The notes under the pieces are model-generated. The model did not search any database and was not told where the DNA came from. It was given only the letters and a program-made list of their open reading frames with translations. 60,161 nucleotides of DNA, taken from positions 1 through 60,161 of the forward strand of contig CAMYJD010000023.1 of assembly GCA_947258655.1 (NCBI GenBank), in the 5' to 3' direction. The translations under genes were made by a program, and so were the position numbers. This DNA comes from an uncultured Gammaproteobacteria bacterium (GTDB taxonomy: Bacteria > Pseudomonadota > Gammaproteobacteria > JAADHQ01). Positions 8,892-18,381 of this stretch are shown here, in pieces; position 1 is the first letter of the stretch, and each line of letters starts with the position of its first letter.

Positions 8892-9869
8892 TCAGGGCAT
8901 TGGCACCTGTTCTATAATGGCTTGTATAATGCGATTCTTGTCGATACCTTGCGCCTGCGCTGCAAAGGAAATAATGATGCGATGACGAAATACATCCGGC
9001 AATATTTCTATCACATCTTCAGGAATCACGTAGTCGCGCCCATACAGATAAGCCAGCGCACTGGCAGCTCGGGCCAGTGCCAGCGACGCCCGTGGAGATG
9101 CACCGACCTCGATGTGTTGCTGCCATTCGGGAATATACTGACCGAGGTTCCGGGTTGAGCCAACCAGCTTGACGATATACTCCTCAACTGTTCCCTCGAT
9201 ATGAATCTCGGCTACCTGACGCCGTGCCTGTAATACCGTGTCGGGATGAATAGGCGTTTCAATCGTCGACGGATCTGCGCCAAAGTGGCGTTTGCGGTCC
9301 CGGCGCAGGATCTCCAGCTCATCCTCGGGGCCAGGATAATCGAGCTCAATATGTAACAGGAAACGATCAAGCTGTGCTTCGGGTAACGGATAGGTCCCGG
9401 ATTGTTCAAGTGGATTCTGTGTGGCCATGACAATAAACAGGTCGGGCAAGGGTCGGGTAACACCATTAACTGTGACCTGATGCTCCTGCATGGCTTCCAG
9501 CAACGCTGACTGGACCTTGGGCGGCGCGCGGTTAATCTCATCCGCCAATACGATTTCGTGAAAGACCGGTCCGGCAACAAAGCGGAACTCACCCGATTTC
9601 GGATCATAGATTTCGGTACCGGTCAGGTCACCCGGCATCAGATCAGGGGTGAACTGGATACGCTGGGAACTGGCATGCACACCACTGGCGAGTGCATTGA
9701 CGGCGGTGGTTTTGGCAAGTCCCGGGGGACCTTCCAGCAGTACATGTCCGCCGGTTAACAATGCGATCATCAACCTGTCCAGCAGCGGTGCCTGACCAAC
9801 GATTATGCTTTCGAGATGTGAGCGTAACTGTTTGAACGACACCTGGGTATTTTTTTTATCCACTGACAT
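8892..9869 (-). CDS. moxR: MoxR-family AAA+ ATPase
   Basis: 325-aa AAA+ ATPase. The Walker A motif is GPPGLAKTT (47-55), Walker B with sensor region is VLADEINRAPPKVQ near 113, and the arginine-finger/lid region follows to the end. MoxR ATPases act as chaperone-like remodellers for metal insertion or complex assembly, always encoded with VWA proteins. Being first in the six-gene cluster, it probably defines the operon start; the promoter should lie in 9870-10020, where the sequence is AT-rich but I see no convincing -35/-10 pair. The stop lies 6 nt before the DUF58 start. Confidence 0.92.
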   Translation of the reverse strand: MSVDKKNTQVSFKQLRSHLESIIVGQAPLLDRLMIALLTGGHVLLEGPPGLAKTTAVNALASGVHASSQRIQFTPDLMPGDLTGTEIYDPKSGEFRFVAGPVFHEIVLADEINRAPPKVQSALLEAMQEHQVTVNGVTRPLPDLFIVMATQNPLEQSGTYPLPEAQLDRFLLHIELDYPGPEDELEILRRDRKRHFGADPSTIETPIHPDTVLQARRQVAEIHIEGTVEEYIVKLVGSTRNLGQYIPEWQQHIEVGASPRASLALARAASALAYLYGRDYVIPEDVIEILPDVFRHRIIISFAAQAQGIDKNRIIQAIIEQVPMP

Positions 9870-10028
9870 GCTGTTGGCTCAATATTGTATTTATAGTGCA
9901 GATGAGTATATCTGCTTTTACGCAGTAATAGTTAAGCGCTGACATGTAAAAACCTTACCCATCTATATAATAAACGTTCCAGTGTGACATTTTATTCCAT
10001 AATTTCTGCTCCATGCCCTGCATGATCC

Positions 10029-10058
10029 AAAAAAAAGCCGCATTGAATGCGGCTTTTT
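10029..10058 (-). terminator. Intrinsic terminator after the DUF5666 gene
   Basis: GCCGCAT (10037-10043) pairs with ATGCGGC (10047-10053), flanked by A and T runs. Read on the minus strand the hairpin is followed by eight T residues (10036-10029). It ends the DUF5666 transcript and could also work in the plus direction. Confidence 0.88.
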
Positions 10059-10075
10059 CCGGATGTGGATCTTAT

Positions 10076-11329
10076 TTACATGTCATCACGCTCCAGCTTC
10101 GTAGCGACCAGTGTACCGGCATCAACAAAATAGTGAATCTCGACAAAATCGCCTGGCATTAATGATTGCAGGTTGAATTTCTGCTCTGCGACAAAGCCAT
10201 CATCCCTGCTATCTTTCATGATGGTCTCACTGGTAATGGTAACAAGCGTACCATTCTGTAATGTCACCGTTCCTGCATTGGTTGCGGTAATGTCTATGCT
10301 GGCAACAACAGCGGAAACTTCATCACTGGACTCATGCTCCACCTCAACCTCTGCGGCGATGAAATCACCATTCAGATAAAAGCCTTCGACTTCTACCATT
10401 ACACCAGCCAGCAAGGCCGATTTTGTGATGTCCTCGTATTCAGTCTTGTCGTTGACGTTGATTACCTGTCCGTCAACCGCAAAACTGTTGCCTTCGATCG
10501 CAGATGTTATCAGCCCCCTGATCTCCATCTCATCGTTGTCATCACCGTCATGCCCCATATCACCATGATTTTCCAGCTCCACCTTGCTGGCGACCAATTC
10601 CCCGCTGGTGTTGTCAATGCCTGCTGTGCTTTTAACCTCTACAAATAATGTATCGAAGCTGCCCGCCGGCATATCGTCCAGTATCGCTGCACTATAGTCG
10701 ACAGTTATACCGCCAAGATCGAATTTCAGCTTGAGCGCATCATGATTGGCGACAATACCTTTTACCTCTACACCATCGGGATGGAGCACAAGATATGAAT
10801 CCAGATCGGCTGCCTTGACCTCGATACGGCTTGCCTGAATCGTACCGGTACCCGATGAAAAACCACTGACCTCGACGATCATGCCCGCATCAATTTGATC
10901 AACTCCTGACACACCTGCGACCTTGCTCTCAAACACGGTCGCAGCCACAACATTTACTGTCTGCCCCATAATATTGATGCTACCGCTAGTCTGGCCGGCG
11001 CTGATAGCGTTGCTGATCACCACGCCTTCGAGATCATCGTTAAAAGTAATCGTTGTCGCGTTGCCGCTTGTGCCATTGGCACTGCCTGCAATCGTCACCC
11101 GCATGCCGACCTTCAGATCATCTTCACTGGCATGCTCACCATCGATCGAAATGTTGGCGCTGTCAGTTTCGAATTCCACACCATTGACAAAGATACTGCC
11201 AAAACCACTAATCGTACCGACAAACGTACTAGCTGCAGGCGCGTTACCACCTCCGCCACCACCACATGCCGATACCAGCACTGCTATCGCCAACACCCAT
11301 CCAATCCTGCCCAGACCTGACCTGTTCAT
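10076..11329 (-). CDS. DUF5666 domain lipoprotein
   Basis: 417 aa. An N-terminal signal peptide with lipobox (LVSAC, Cys about 22) is followed by a glycine run, so it should be an outer- or inner-membrane lipoprotein. The mature part consists of repeated beta-rich units of the DUF5666 type (FVGTISGFGSIFVNGVEF; then repeats of 'GMRVTIAG', 'GMIVEVSG', 'GVMVEVEG', 'GDFVEIHY'), resembling small OB or barrel modules. It is acidic, with a DDNDEME stretch that might bind cations. Function is unknown for the family. It is monocistronic, with its own promoter, putative operators and terminator. Confidence 0.8.
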   Translation of the reverse strand: MNRSGLGRIGWVLAIAVLVSACGGGGGGNAPAASTFVGTISGFGSIFVNGVEFETDSANISIDGEHASEDDLKVGMRVTIAGSANGTSGNATTITFNDDLEGVVISNAISAGQTSGSINIMGQTVNVVAATVFESKVAGVSGVDQIDAGMIVEVSGFSSGTGTIQASRIEVKAADLDSYLVLHPDGVEVKGIVANHDALKLKFDLGGITVDYSAAILDDMPAGSFDTLFVEVKSTAGIDNTSGELVASKVELENHGDMGHDGDDNDEMEIRGLITSAIEGNSFAVDGQVINVNDKTEYEDITKSALLAGVMVEVEGFYLNGDFIAAEVEVEHESSDEVSAVVASIDITATNAGTVTLQNGTLVTITSETIMKDSRDDGFVAEQKFNLQSLMPGDFVEIHYFVDAGTLVATKLERDDM

Positions 11330-11365
11330 TTCCTTGCTCCTGATTCGTTGCTATTGAAATATAAT

Positions 11366-11417
11366 TGGGATTATTATCCCATTTATGTCATTTGTCAAGA
11401 AATTAGGAAATATTTCC
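11366..11417 (-). promoter_or_regulatory. Promoter with two operator-like palindromes (DUF5666 gene)
   Basis: On the minus strand, -35 TTGACA (11398-11393, perfect) and -10 AATAAT (11375-11370) are 17 nt apart. A 16-bp perfect inverted repeat TGGGAT-N4-ATCCCA (11366-11381) covers the -10 box, and a 12-bp perfect palindrome GGAAATATTTCC (11406-11417) lies just upstream of the -35. Both begin ATGGGA on the minus strand, which suggests two sites for one repressor. The remainder of 11418-11655 shows no gene. Confidence 0.6.
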
Positions 11418-11655
11418 CATAAATATAATAATATTGCATATTAATTTTATGGTTTAGCAGTGGAAATACATCAGAATTTGCCAACAGCATGCATTGGCAG
11501 GATGGGATATGGTTTGTGCTGAATCAGGGACCGGAATCGAATGCCGTATGCTGTACTGTTGCCGCCGCTAGCGCTAACAACACATTAATACCAGCAAGTC
11601 GCCATCAATACAGGGATAGCAGCAGGACGTTACTTTTTAATACAACACAAACATG

Positions 11656-13053
11656 TCACTGGCGACGCCACGTGGTCCCTTGCGCGCCATCTTCGACGAC
11701 AATACCTTCCTGTTTGAACAGGTCGCGGATACGGTCAGATTCGGCCCAGTCTTTGGCCGTACGTGCTGCGTTGCGCTGTTCGATCAGAGCATTGATCTCG
11801 TCATCACTGAGGCCACCCTGCGCGGACGGCCTGCCTCCCTGTTTCAGGTAATGCTCCGCATCATCCTGCAGAATACCGAGCATTCCCCCCAGTGCTATGA
11901 GGATGCCCGCCAGTAGGTTAGCCCTGTCTGTATCGGTGGATTTGGCCTGATTAATGTCCTTGCGCAATTCGGCCAGTACGGCGATCGCGCCCGCGGTATT
12001 GAAATCGTCATCCATCGCCGCAAAAAATTCCCTGCCGTAATTCTGATAATCATCGCTATCTGCCGGCTGCAGACCGCGCAAGGCCGTGTAAAAACCCTCC
12101 AGCGCTGCCTGTGCACTATCCAGTTGTGCATCGGAATAATTCAACGGGCTGCGGTAATGGCTGTTGAGGATAAAGTAGCGGATGACCTCGGGACGGTATT
12201 GCGCCAGAATTTCCCGAACCGTAAAGAAATTACCCAGGGACTTGGACATCTTTTCATTATCAATACGCACAAATCCGTTATGCATCCATACATTAACGAA
12301 CTTTTCACCGCTCGCACCCTCGGATTGCGCGATCTCGTTCTCATGATGAGGGAACTGCAGGTCCATACCGCCGCCATGAATATCAAAATGATTGCCGAGG
12401 CAATGTGTGGACATTGCCGAACATTCAATATGCCAGCCCGGCCGGCCTTTCCCCCACGGTGAATCCCAACTGGGCTCGTCCGGCTTGGCCGCTTTCCATA
12501 ACACAAAATCCAGTGGATCATCCTTGGCTTCATCAACCGCGACACGTGCGCCTGCGCGCAGATCTTCCAGTTTCTTGCCGGACAGTTGACCATAACTGTC
12601 GAACTTACTGACATCATAATAGACATCGCGATTGGCGGCGCTATAGGCAAAGCCCCTGTCGAGCAGGGACTGGATCATCGCGATGATCTCGTCCATGTGC
12701 ATCGTTGCGCGTGGTTCCATCGTCGGCGGCAGGATATTGAGGGCCTCGGCATCCTCATGCATCGCCTGTATGAAACGCTGAGTCAGCTCGGTGAAGGACT
12801 CACCGTTTTCATGCGCACGGTTTATGATCTTGTCATCGATATCGGTGATATTACGCACATAGTTGACATGCTCCTCGCCATAGATATGACATAAATAGCG
12901 GTACACGACATCAAAAACGACCAGTACCCGTGCATGCCCCAGATGGCAGAGGTCATAGACAGTCATGCCACAGACATATAACCTTATGTTTTCAGGATTT
13001 ATAGGGGTAAATGGCGCCTTTTTACGGGTCAGGTTGTTGTAAATCGCTAACAT
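11656..13053 (-). CDS. cysS: Cysteinyl-tRNA synthetase
   Basis: 465-aa class I aminoacyl-tRNA synthetase charging tRNA-Cys in the cytosol. Seen: zinc ligand Cys28 (YVCGMTVYD), the HIGH-type motif HLGH (37-40), a second zinc ligand in HIECSAMS, and KMSKS ([11 protein letters not shown], near 268). Length and start ([12 protein letters not shown]) match family members. It is divergent from ppiB across a 163-bp intergenic region; cysS, ppiB and lpxH are often neighbours in Gammaproteobacteria. Confidence 0.96.
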   Translation of the reverse strand: MLAIYNNLTRKKAPFTPINPENIRLYVCGMTVYDLCHLGHARVLVVFDVVYRYLCHIYGEEHVNYVRNITDIDDKIINRAHENGESFTELTQRFIQAMHEDAEALNILPPTMEPRATMHMDEIIAMIQSLLDRGFAYSAANRDVYYDVSKFDSYGQLSGKKLEDLRAGARVAVDEAKDDPLDFVLWKAAKPDEPSWDSPWGKGRPGWHIECSAMSTHCLGNHFDIHGGGMDLQFPHHENEIAQSEGASGEKFVNVWMHNGFVRIDNEKMSKSLGNFFTVREILAQYRPEVIRYFILNSHYRSPLNYSDAQLDSAQAALEGFYTALRGLQPADSDDYQNYGREFFAAMDDDFNTAGAIAVLAELRKDINQAKSTDTDRANLLAGILIALGGMLGILQDDAEHYLKQGGRPSAQGGLSDDEINALIEQRNAARTAKDWAESDRIRDLFKQEGIVVEDGAQGTTWRRQ

Positions 13054-13216
13054 GCAATATTCCGCTCTTTTTGCGTTCAGGTCGTGGATGTCCGTGCGCC
13101 TAGTTTAACAGCAAGCCTGGGATCCGGAAACCGCGACTGCTAACCCGGATATCCGCTTTTGTAGCCGTAGGCAAAAAGCTATATCATACGGGCTTGAAAA
13201 AAGGAGGTAGGCATTC

Positions 13217-13855
13217 ATGTCTCGCTATATCAGCCTGGCCATTGTGGCTATCGCGGCCATTTTCACTATTTTTGCACTACAAAAACAGCTAAAGCCAGCC
13301 GCTACACCCGCACAAGCACAAATTCAACCAACAGGAACAAAAAACATGAAGATATCCATGAAAACAAACCACGGCACGATTACGCTGGAACTGTATCCGG
13401 ACAAGGCCCCGATAACGGTCAAGAACTTCATCGAATATATAGAATCCGGCCATTTCAATGGCACTATCTTCCACCGTGTTATCCCCGGCTTCATGATCCA
13501 GGGCGGCGGTTTTGTTCCCGGCATGACACAGAAAGACACCATGGCACCGATCAAGAACGAAGCCGACAACGGCCTTGCCAATGACGAAGGCAGCATCGCC
13601 ATGGCACGCACCCCGGATCCCGATTCGGCCACGGCACAATTTTTTATCAATGCCAAGGACAACAGCTTCCTGAACTACAGTGCACCGACACCGCAGGGAT
13701 GGGGCTATTGCGTATTTGGCAAGGTCGTAGAAGGCATGGATACCGTAAAGGCCATTGAAAAAGTCGCGACAGGCTCCTCCGGGATGCATCAGGATGTACC
13801 GGTCGAAGATGTCGTCATCGAATCGGTGCAGGTCATCGAGGACGCTGCCGAGTAA
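13217..13855 (+). CDS. ppiB: Cyclophilin-type peptidyl-prolyl isomerase with N-terminal export or anchor segment
   Basis: 212 aa. A hydrophobic N-terminal segment (about 5-20) and a proline/alanine/glutamine linker precede a complete cyclophilin domain from residue ~44 ([42 protein letters not shown]). The domain resembles cytosolic PpiB, but a strong ribosome-binding site (GGAGGT, 13202-13207) places the start at 13217, so the protein is predicted to be membrane-anchored or periplasmic. The internal ATG at 13346 has only a weak site. The stop overlaps the lpxH start (TAATG). Confidence 0.9.
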   Translation: MSRYISLAIVAIAAIFTIFALQKQLKPAATPAQAQIQPTGTKNMKISMKTNHGTITLELYPDKAPITVKNFIEYIESGHFNGTIFHRVIPGFMIQGGGFVPGMTQKDTMAPIKNEADNGLANDEGSIAMARTPDPDSATAQFFINAKDNSFLNYSAPTPQGWGYCVFGKVVEGMDTVKAIEKVATGSSGMHQDVPVEDVVIESVQVIEDAAE

Positions 13856-14592
13856 TGCAGGGCGAAACCCTGTTTATATCCGATCTGCATCTGGATTCGG
13901 ACCAACCGGAGATACAGCAACAATTGCTGGCGTTTATCGAGCAGGATGCAAAGGGCAGTGATGCCCTTTACATCCTCGGTGATCTGTTTGAAGTATGGCT
14001 CGGTGATGATGACGACAATGCCGACCATCAACGAACCATTGATGCCTTGAAGCAGCTGCACAGCGACGGCACGCCGGTATACATCCTGCACGGAAACCGT
14101 GATTTCCTGCTCGGGGAACAGTTTGCACAGAACGCGCACTGCTCGATCCTACCCGATCCCAGTGTCATCGATCTGTACGGACAACAGGTCATGATCATGC
14201 ATGGCGACCTGCTCTGCAGTGATGATGTTGCCTACCAGGCCTTCAGGCAACAGATTCGCAACCCGCAATGGCAGGCGCAGTTCCTGCAGCTACCACTGGC
14301 CCAGCGCAAGCAGATCGCCGAGGATCTGCGCAAGAAAAGCCAGCAGGAAACCCAGGGCAAGACGATGGATATCATGGATGTTACACAGGCCACCGTTGAT
14401 GACTTTATGCAACAATACGCGGTACATACACTGATCCATGGACATACCCACCGCCCCGATATCCATACCTGGACCAGCAAGGACGAACGCATGCAACGCA
14501 TCGTGCTGGGTGACTGGTATACCCAGGGCAGCGTGTTGCGCTGGGACCGCAATGAATATCATCTGCAATCCCTGGACAGGAAAGGCCACTGA
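13855..14592 (+). CDS. lpxH: UDP-2,3-diacylglucosamine diphosphatase LpxH
   Basis: 245-aa metallophosphoesterase that cleaves UDP-2,3-diacylglucosamine to lipid X and UMP in lipid A synthesis, at the inner face of the inner membrane. Calcineurin-like metal motifs are in order: ISDLHLD (8-14), GDLFEVWLGDD (40-50), HGNRDF (about 80), MHGDLLCSDD, and HGHTHRP near 196. It is translationally coupled to ppiB through TAATG, one base shared. Confidence 0.95.
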   Translation: MQGETLFISDLHLDSDQPEIQQQLLAFIEQDAKGSDALYILGDLFEVWLGDDDDNADHQRTIDALKQLHSDGTPVYILHGNRDFLLGEQFAQNAHCSILPDPSVIDLYGQQVMIMHGDLLCSDDVAYQAFRQQIRNPQWQAQFLQLPLAQRKQIAEDLRKKSQQETQGKTMDIMDVTQATVDDFMQQYAVHTLIHGHTHRPDIHTWTSKDERMQRIVLGDWYTQGSVLRWDRNEYHLQSLDRKGH

Positions 14593-14601
14593 TACCAGCA
14601 T

Positions 14602-14635
14602 ATATGACCGGACCTGCTGGATAGCAGGTTCATAT
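14602..14635 (+). other. Stem-loop downstream of lpxH
   Basis: ACCTGCT (14612-14618) pairs with AGCAGGT (14623-14629) around a GGAT loop, and ATATGA/TCATAT form an outer stem. No U-run follows on either strand, so it is more likely an mRNA end-protecting structure than an intrinsic terminator. Confidence 0.4.
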
Positions 14636-14711
14636 ACAGTAGTTCAAACGAACTGACAATGTTATGACTTTCTTCGTGCCTTCGCGTTCAAATATATCCT
14701 GCCCCTAAACT

Positions 14712-15278
14712 TCATTGCCCCCATGGCTTACCCATCAATTTTTTCATCGCTGGTGTGATATCCCCGACCTGTAATTGATACTGGCCCTGACGACGGTCGT
14801 TGTAATAACGGATCAGGGTTTCCCTGACCACCGGGAAGGCCAACTCTTCCCAAGGGATCTCGTCCTCGGCAAACAGTTCTACCTCCAGGCTTTCATCCGT
14901 GGGACCAAAGTCGAGATTTGGTAAGCGTGCGCGAAACAGCAAATAGACCTGGCTGATATGCGGGATATTGAACAACGCGTAGAGACTGTCGATTTCGACC
15001 TCGGCCCGGGTTTCCTCGCGTGTTTCACGGGCGGCGCCCTGGGCCGTGGTCTCCTGGTTTTCCATAAATCCGGCCGGTAATGTCCACAGACCATAGCGCG
15101 GCTCGATGGCCCGCTTGCATAACAGGATCTTGTCCTGCCATTCGGGAATACAACCGGTGACGATCTTCGGATTCTGGTAGTGGATCATGCCGCAGGCAGT
15201 GCATACATGGCGCGGCAAATGATCGCCTTCCGGAATAGTGACGACCACGCTGGTGCCGCAATGGCTGCAAAAATTCAT
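14712..15278 (-). CDS. NUDIX hydrolase with N-terminal zinc ribbon
   Basis: 188 aa. A zinc ribbon of four cysteines (C4, C7, C26, C29) is followed by a complete Nudix box starting at Gly70 (G-x5-E-x7-RE-x2-EE). This pairing is seen in NudC-like and related small Nudix enzymes that hydrolyse nucleoside diphosphate-linked compounds; the exact substrate cannot be read. The frame is open to 15341, but ATG 15278 follows a GGGGGTGG site and gives the zinc ribbon at the N terminus, as in homologues. It lies 28 nt downstream of the YjdF-like gene. Confidence 0.88.
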   Translation of the reverse strand: MNFCSHCGTSVVVTIPEGDHLPRHVCTACGMIHYQNPKIVTGCIPEWQDKILLCKRAIEPRYGLWTLPAGFMENQETTAQGAARETREETRAEVEIDSLYALFNIPHISQVYLLFRARLPNLDFGPTDESLEVELFAEDEIPWEELAFPVVRETLIRYYNDRRQGQYQLQVGDITPAMKKLMGKPWGQ

Positions 15279-15306
15279 ACGCCACCCCCGGCCATGTCTT
15301 TCTGTA

Positions 15307-15936
15307 TCACTGGCCTGCTCCAGCCTGACTGCGCTGTGCATTATGGGTCAGCCCCTTGAGCTGTCTGTCATGCACGCCTGCCAGCACGAGTAAGGCGACA
15401 ATGGCACCGAGCATGGCCACGGCCATATCCGATTGGGTATCCCACACATAGCCCTGCGTGCCAAGGAAGGCCTCGGCCGCTTCCTCTGAATAGAGCGCAA
15501 CCCACCACTCCAGCATTTCGTATAAGGCGCTGATGGACAGACAAATACACACGATAATAAAAAATAACCATGCCCCGTCCTTTACAACTTGCCGTCGGAT
15601 CAGGATTTCCCGAGCGATGATTGCCGGCACAAAACCCTGAGCGAAGTGACCCAGCTTGTCATAGTGATTGCGTTGCCAGCCAAACAGCTCACGGAAATAA
15701 TCAAACAATGGCACTTCGGCATAGGTATAGTGGCCACCCACCATCAATATCACACAGTGCAACAAGATCAGTTGATATGTCAGCGCCGTTAACGGAAAGC
15801 GCTTTTTTGTCCATATCAGGATCACAACTGCAATCAATGCCGGACTGACCTCAAGTACCCAGGTAGGATAATCACGCGGTTTGATAATGGACCAGATCAG
15901 TACCGCCGTAAATGTCAGATACCATCCCTTGCCCAT
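15307..15936 (-). CDS. DUF2238/YjdF-like inner membrane protein
   Basis: 209-aa polytopic membrane protein with about five to six helices (for example 5-16, 30-42, 56-68, 123-140, 172-192). Family signatures include the [13 protein letters not shown] segment near 91-104 and YEMLEWW (about 141-147), followed by WDTQSDM. It matches the E. coli YjdF/DUF2238 family, of unknown function. It starts 4 nt after the stop of the DUF4253 gene, so the genes are probably co-transcribed. Confidence 0.85.
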   Translation of the reverse strand: MGKGWYLTFTAVLIWSIIKPRDYPTWVLEVSPALIAVVILIWTKKRFPLTALTYQLILLHCVILMVGGHYTYAEVPLFDYFRELFGWQRNHYDKLGHFAQGFVPAIIAREILIRRQVVKDGAWLFFIIVCICLSISALYEMLEWWVALYSEEAAEAFLGTQGYVWDTQSDMAVAMLGAIVALLVLAGVHDRQLKGLTHNAQRSQAGAGQ

Positions 15937-15940
15937 ACCA

Positions 15941-16582
15941 TCATTTCCACTGCAGGAAGATGATGCGCTCTGCCTTTAAATCGCGCTCAAGTTGCGCCCG
16001 TGTCCCGGACATGGACGATAGAACATTCGGGCAGAACTCCAGTAGCTCGCGACTGAAGCGGGAGATATCATCGGGAGAATGCACAAACTCGGCCTTGATC
16101 CAGTTATAACCGGCGCCGATCAGCTTCAGTCCATAACGCCTGTCCCATCCCTTCAGTCTGTCGACAATCTGTTCGGTACTGTAACCGGCGCTGTAGGCGT
16201 GTGTTTTTCTTGTGCGCAGAATATCAAACTTGTCACGGCTTTTAATAATCGCGATTCTATCCGAAACATATCCATGGCCCAGCTCTTGAATATAAATCCG
16301 GTATCCCATCGACTCCATCCTCGCGCGAAGACGTTCAACGAGCCCATGCGTTTGCTGCTCTGCGCTGCTGAAGGACAATCCTGTGCTTACATGGCGGTTA
16401 CCCGTGCGATTCACACCGGTCAGAACGTCGATACGATGCCCCGTTTTTTTTACCATTTTCAGGATCTCGGGATCGAATCCGATTTCCCTGGCCAGGGTCA
16501 GCTCATCAACACTCAACTCGATAGCGGCCTGTACACTACATGCATATATCAGACTAAAGATAATATATGTTAATTTTTGCAT
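15941..16582 (-). CDS. Exported DUF4253-like protein
   Basis: About 213 aa. The C-terminal ~100 residues fit the DUF4253 pattern: an ILRTRKTHAY strand, LKGWDRRYGLKLIGAGYNWI, then EFCPN, and a terminal hydrophobic strand ending IIFLQWK (where most members end in WWD). Homologues are usually cytosolic, whereas this one begins with a signal peptide (MQKLTYIIFSLIYACSVQAA). The start is uncertain: ATG 16582 gives the cleanest signal peptide, ATG 16594 lies four codons upstream, and the frame stays open to 16756. The function of DUF4253 is unknown. Confidence 0.65.
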   Translation of the reverse strand: MQKLTYIIFSLIYACSVQAAIELSVDELTLAREIGFDPEILKMVKKTGHRIDVLTGVNRTGNRHVSTGLSFSSAEQQTHGLVERLRARMESMGYRIYIQELGHGYVSDRIAIIKSRDKFDILRTRKTHAYSAGYSTEQIVDRLKGWDRRYGLKLIGAGYNWIKAEFVHSPDDISRFSRELLEFCPNVLSSMSGTRAQLERDLKAERIIFLQWK

Positions 16583-16765
16583 GGTACCAGGCATCTTTGA
16601 TACGGCCGTTCTGGTATCCGCGCAAGGGCCCTGTGCTTTTGCACATGTACTTGTTGTGGATGGTGCATACATATCATTATTACTCAAAGCCATTGCAGTA
16701 CAAGATGTTGCCCCGGCTTCGGTTTTCATATCAGCGCTTATCTGCCATGACTGCACAAGCTATTA

Positions 16766-17500
16766 TCATATCTCCGTGTCGACAGCAGTGCCGGCCATAT
16801 TTATCAAACGATAGTTCGGGGGTAAACTAAATACATCAGATGCTGCTTTATAGGCGCGATCATAATCGACGAGCAAGCGTGATACACCATCGGCACCCTG
16901 CTCCAATATCGGAAATCCGAACTGCATACTACGCGACGGAGATAACACATCATGAGCAAGAAAACACTCATCCTGCATATCGGCAGGTGTGTTGTTGATG
17001 GTACTGAGATGAATACTGGCCAGAATCCGCTTGAATTCGGCCATTGCCAACATGGCTTCTTCATGCAGGCCCTTGATCACATAGACATCCGCGCAGGTTT
17101 TATCATTGACCTGCAACTGGTAATGGATCGGTTGCTTGCCTTCTATGGCAGGTAAACTGGCGTCATCCAGTTTCTTCGCATCCAGGCTCAGTTTGCGCTC
17201 GATCTTATGCTTACTGTTAACGGACTGGACCTGCATGATCGTTTGATTTTCATGTGACACGGTATAAATTACGTTTTGTTTACGGTCATACAGGGTAAAA
17301 TTGCTCTGATCAACACCGTCATCAAGGCGCATAAATTGTTTATTGACCAGCACCCGGGTCATATAGGGTTCCATACCCGGCTCTGATTCCTGATACATTA
17401 ACATCAGGTCGGTATCGGGATCTGCACCCTTATCACTGCATGAGACCAGTAAGGATAAACATACAATAACTAACGGAAAAACACCGTTGCTTCTATTCAT
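16766..17500 (-). CDS. Lipoprotein of unknown function
   Basis: 244 aa beginning with a lipoprotein signal peptide; the lipobox LLVSC places the acylated cysteine near residue 21, followed by SDKGAD. The mature part is hydrophilic, with two further cysteines, and I recognise no known domain. Its start overlaps the end of the DUF455 gene by 8 nt, which indicates co-transcription with that gene. A gap of about 180 nt, with an open but probably untranslated frame, separates it from the DUF4253 gene. Confidence 0.7.
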   Translation of the reverse strand: MNRSNGVFPLVIVCLSLLVSCSDKGADPDTDLMLMYQESEPGMEPYMTRVLVNKQFMRLDDGVDQSNFTLYDRKQNVIYTVSHENQTIMQVQSVNSKHKIERKLSLDAKKLDDASLPAIEGKQPIHYQLQVNDKTCADVYVIKGLHEEAMLAMAEFKRILASIHLSTINNTPADMQDECFLAHDVLSPSRSMQFGFPILEQGADGVSRLLVDYDRAYKAASDVFSLPPNYRLINMAGTAVDTEI

Positions 17501-18311
17501 ATATACCTGCTTGCTGCTTTAACATTGTCAATTCCTCGTCTGAGAATCCGGCTTCGCGACGCGCCTGATCATGAAAAGGGCCCTTCACATGACCCTGCAT
17601 ATAATCCTGTAATAATGCCGTAAATGTCTGCCCGGCATCAATACCCCGTTGCTTGCATACATACTGGAACCAGCGTGTACCGATCGCTACATGGCCGATC
17701 TCATCACGCAGAATTATCTCCAGTAAGGCCACGGTGCGCAAATCACCGGCGCCACGCAGACGCTCGATCATGCCCGGGGTCACATCCAGGCCCCTGGCCT
17801 CCAGCACCCGCGGCACCAGGGCCATGCGTACGAGCACATCGTGATCGGTCTTGCAGGCCATTTCCCATAGCCCGTTGTGGGCATCGAAATCGCCGTAATC
17901 ACAATCCATTTGCTGCAGGCGCTCGCGTAGCAGGGAAAAATGATACGCCTCTTCTTCGGCCACCTGCAACCAGTCATTGTAGTAATCTCGCGGCATATCA
18001 CGGAACCGGTATATTGCATCCCAGGCCAGATTGATCGCATTAAATTCAATATGACAGATAGCATGCACAAGGGCCTGACGACCCTGATCGGTATTGATTT
18101 TACGTCGCGCAAGCTTGTTGGGCGGCACCAGCCTCGGCAATGGGGGGCGCCCCGGTTCGGGTAATGCGATGGCCTGTTCATGGTAATGCAGGTCCAGTAG
18201 GCCATCACACCATTGGCGCGCATAATAATGCGTCAGGAACACTTTTTCCTGTGCATCGCTACACTCCAGACAACGTTTGGCAGCGGCATACAATGATGTA
18301 ATCATATCCAT
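17493..18311 (-). CDS. DUF455 ferritin-like protein
   Basis: 272 aa, helical. Two sets of carboxylate/histidine ligands typical of ferritin-like di-iron folds are visible: HIEFNAINLAWDA (near 87-99) with EEEAYHF (about 118-124), and EARG-LD with LRDEIGHVAIG (near 207). DUF455 proteins resemble MiaE-type tRNA hydroxylases, but substrates are unproven. ATG 18311 is used; ATG 18305 is two codons on. The stop overlaps the downstream lipoprotein start. Confidence 0.8.
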   Translation of the reverse strand: MDMITSLYAAAKRCLECSDAQEKVFLTHYYARQWCDGLLDLHYHEQAIALPEPGRPPLPRLVPPNKLARRKINTDQGRQALVHAICHIEFNAINLAWDAIYRFRDMPRDYYNDWLQVAEEEAYHFSLLRERLQQMDCDYGDFDAHNGLWEMACKTDHDVLVRMALVPRVLEARGLDVTPGMIERLRGAGDLRTVALLEIILRDEIGHVAIGTRWFQYVCKQRGIDAGQTFTALLQDYMQGHVKGPFHDQARREAGFSDEELTMLKQQAGIYE

Positions 18312-18381
18312 TTCATTTATCCGGATATTACAGCCTCAAGTAATGGTCTGTGCCAGGCGTGTACATGCGCCATAGCAAGGC

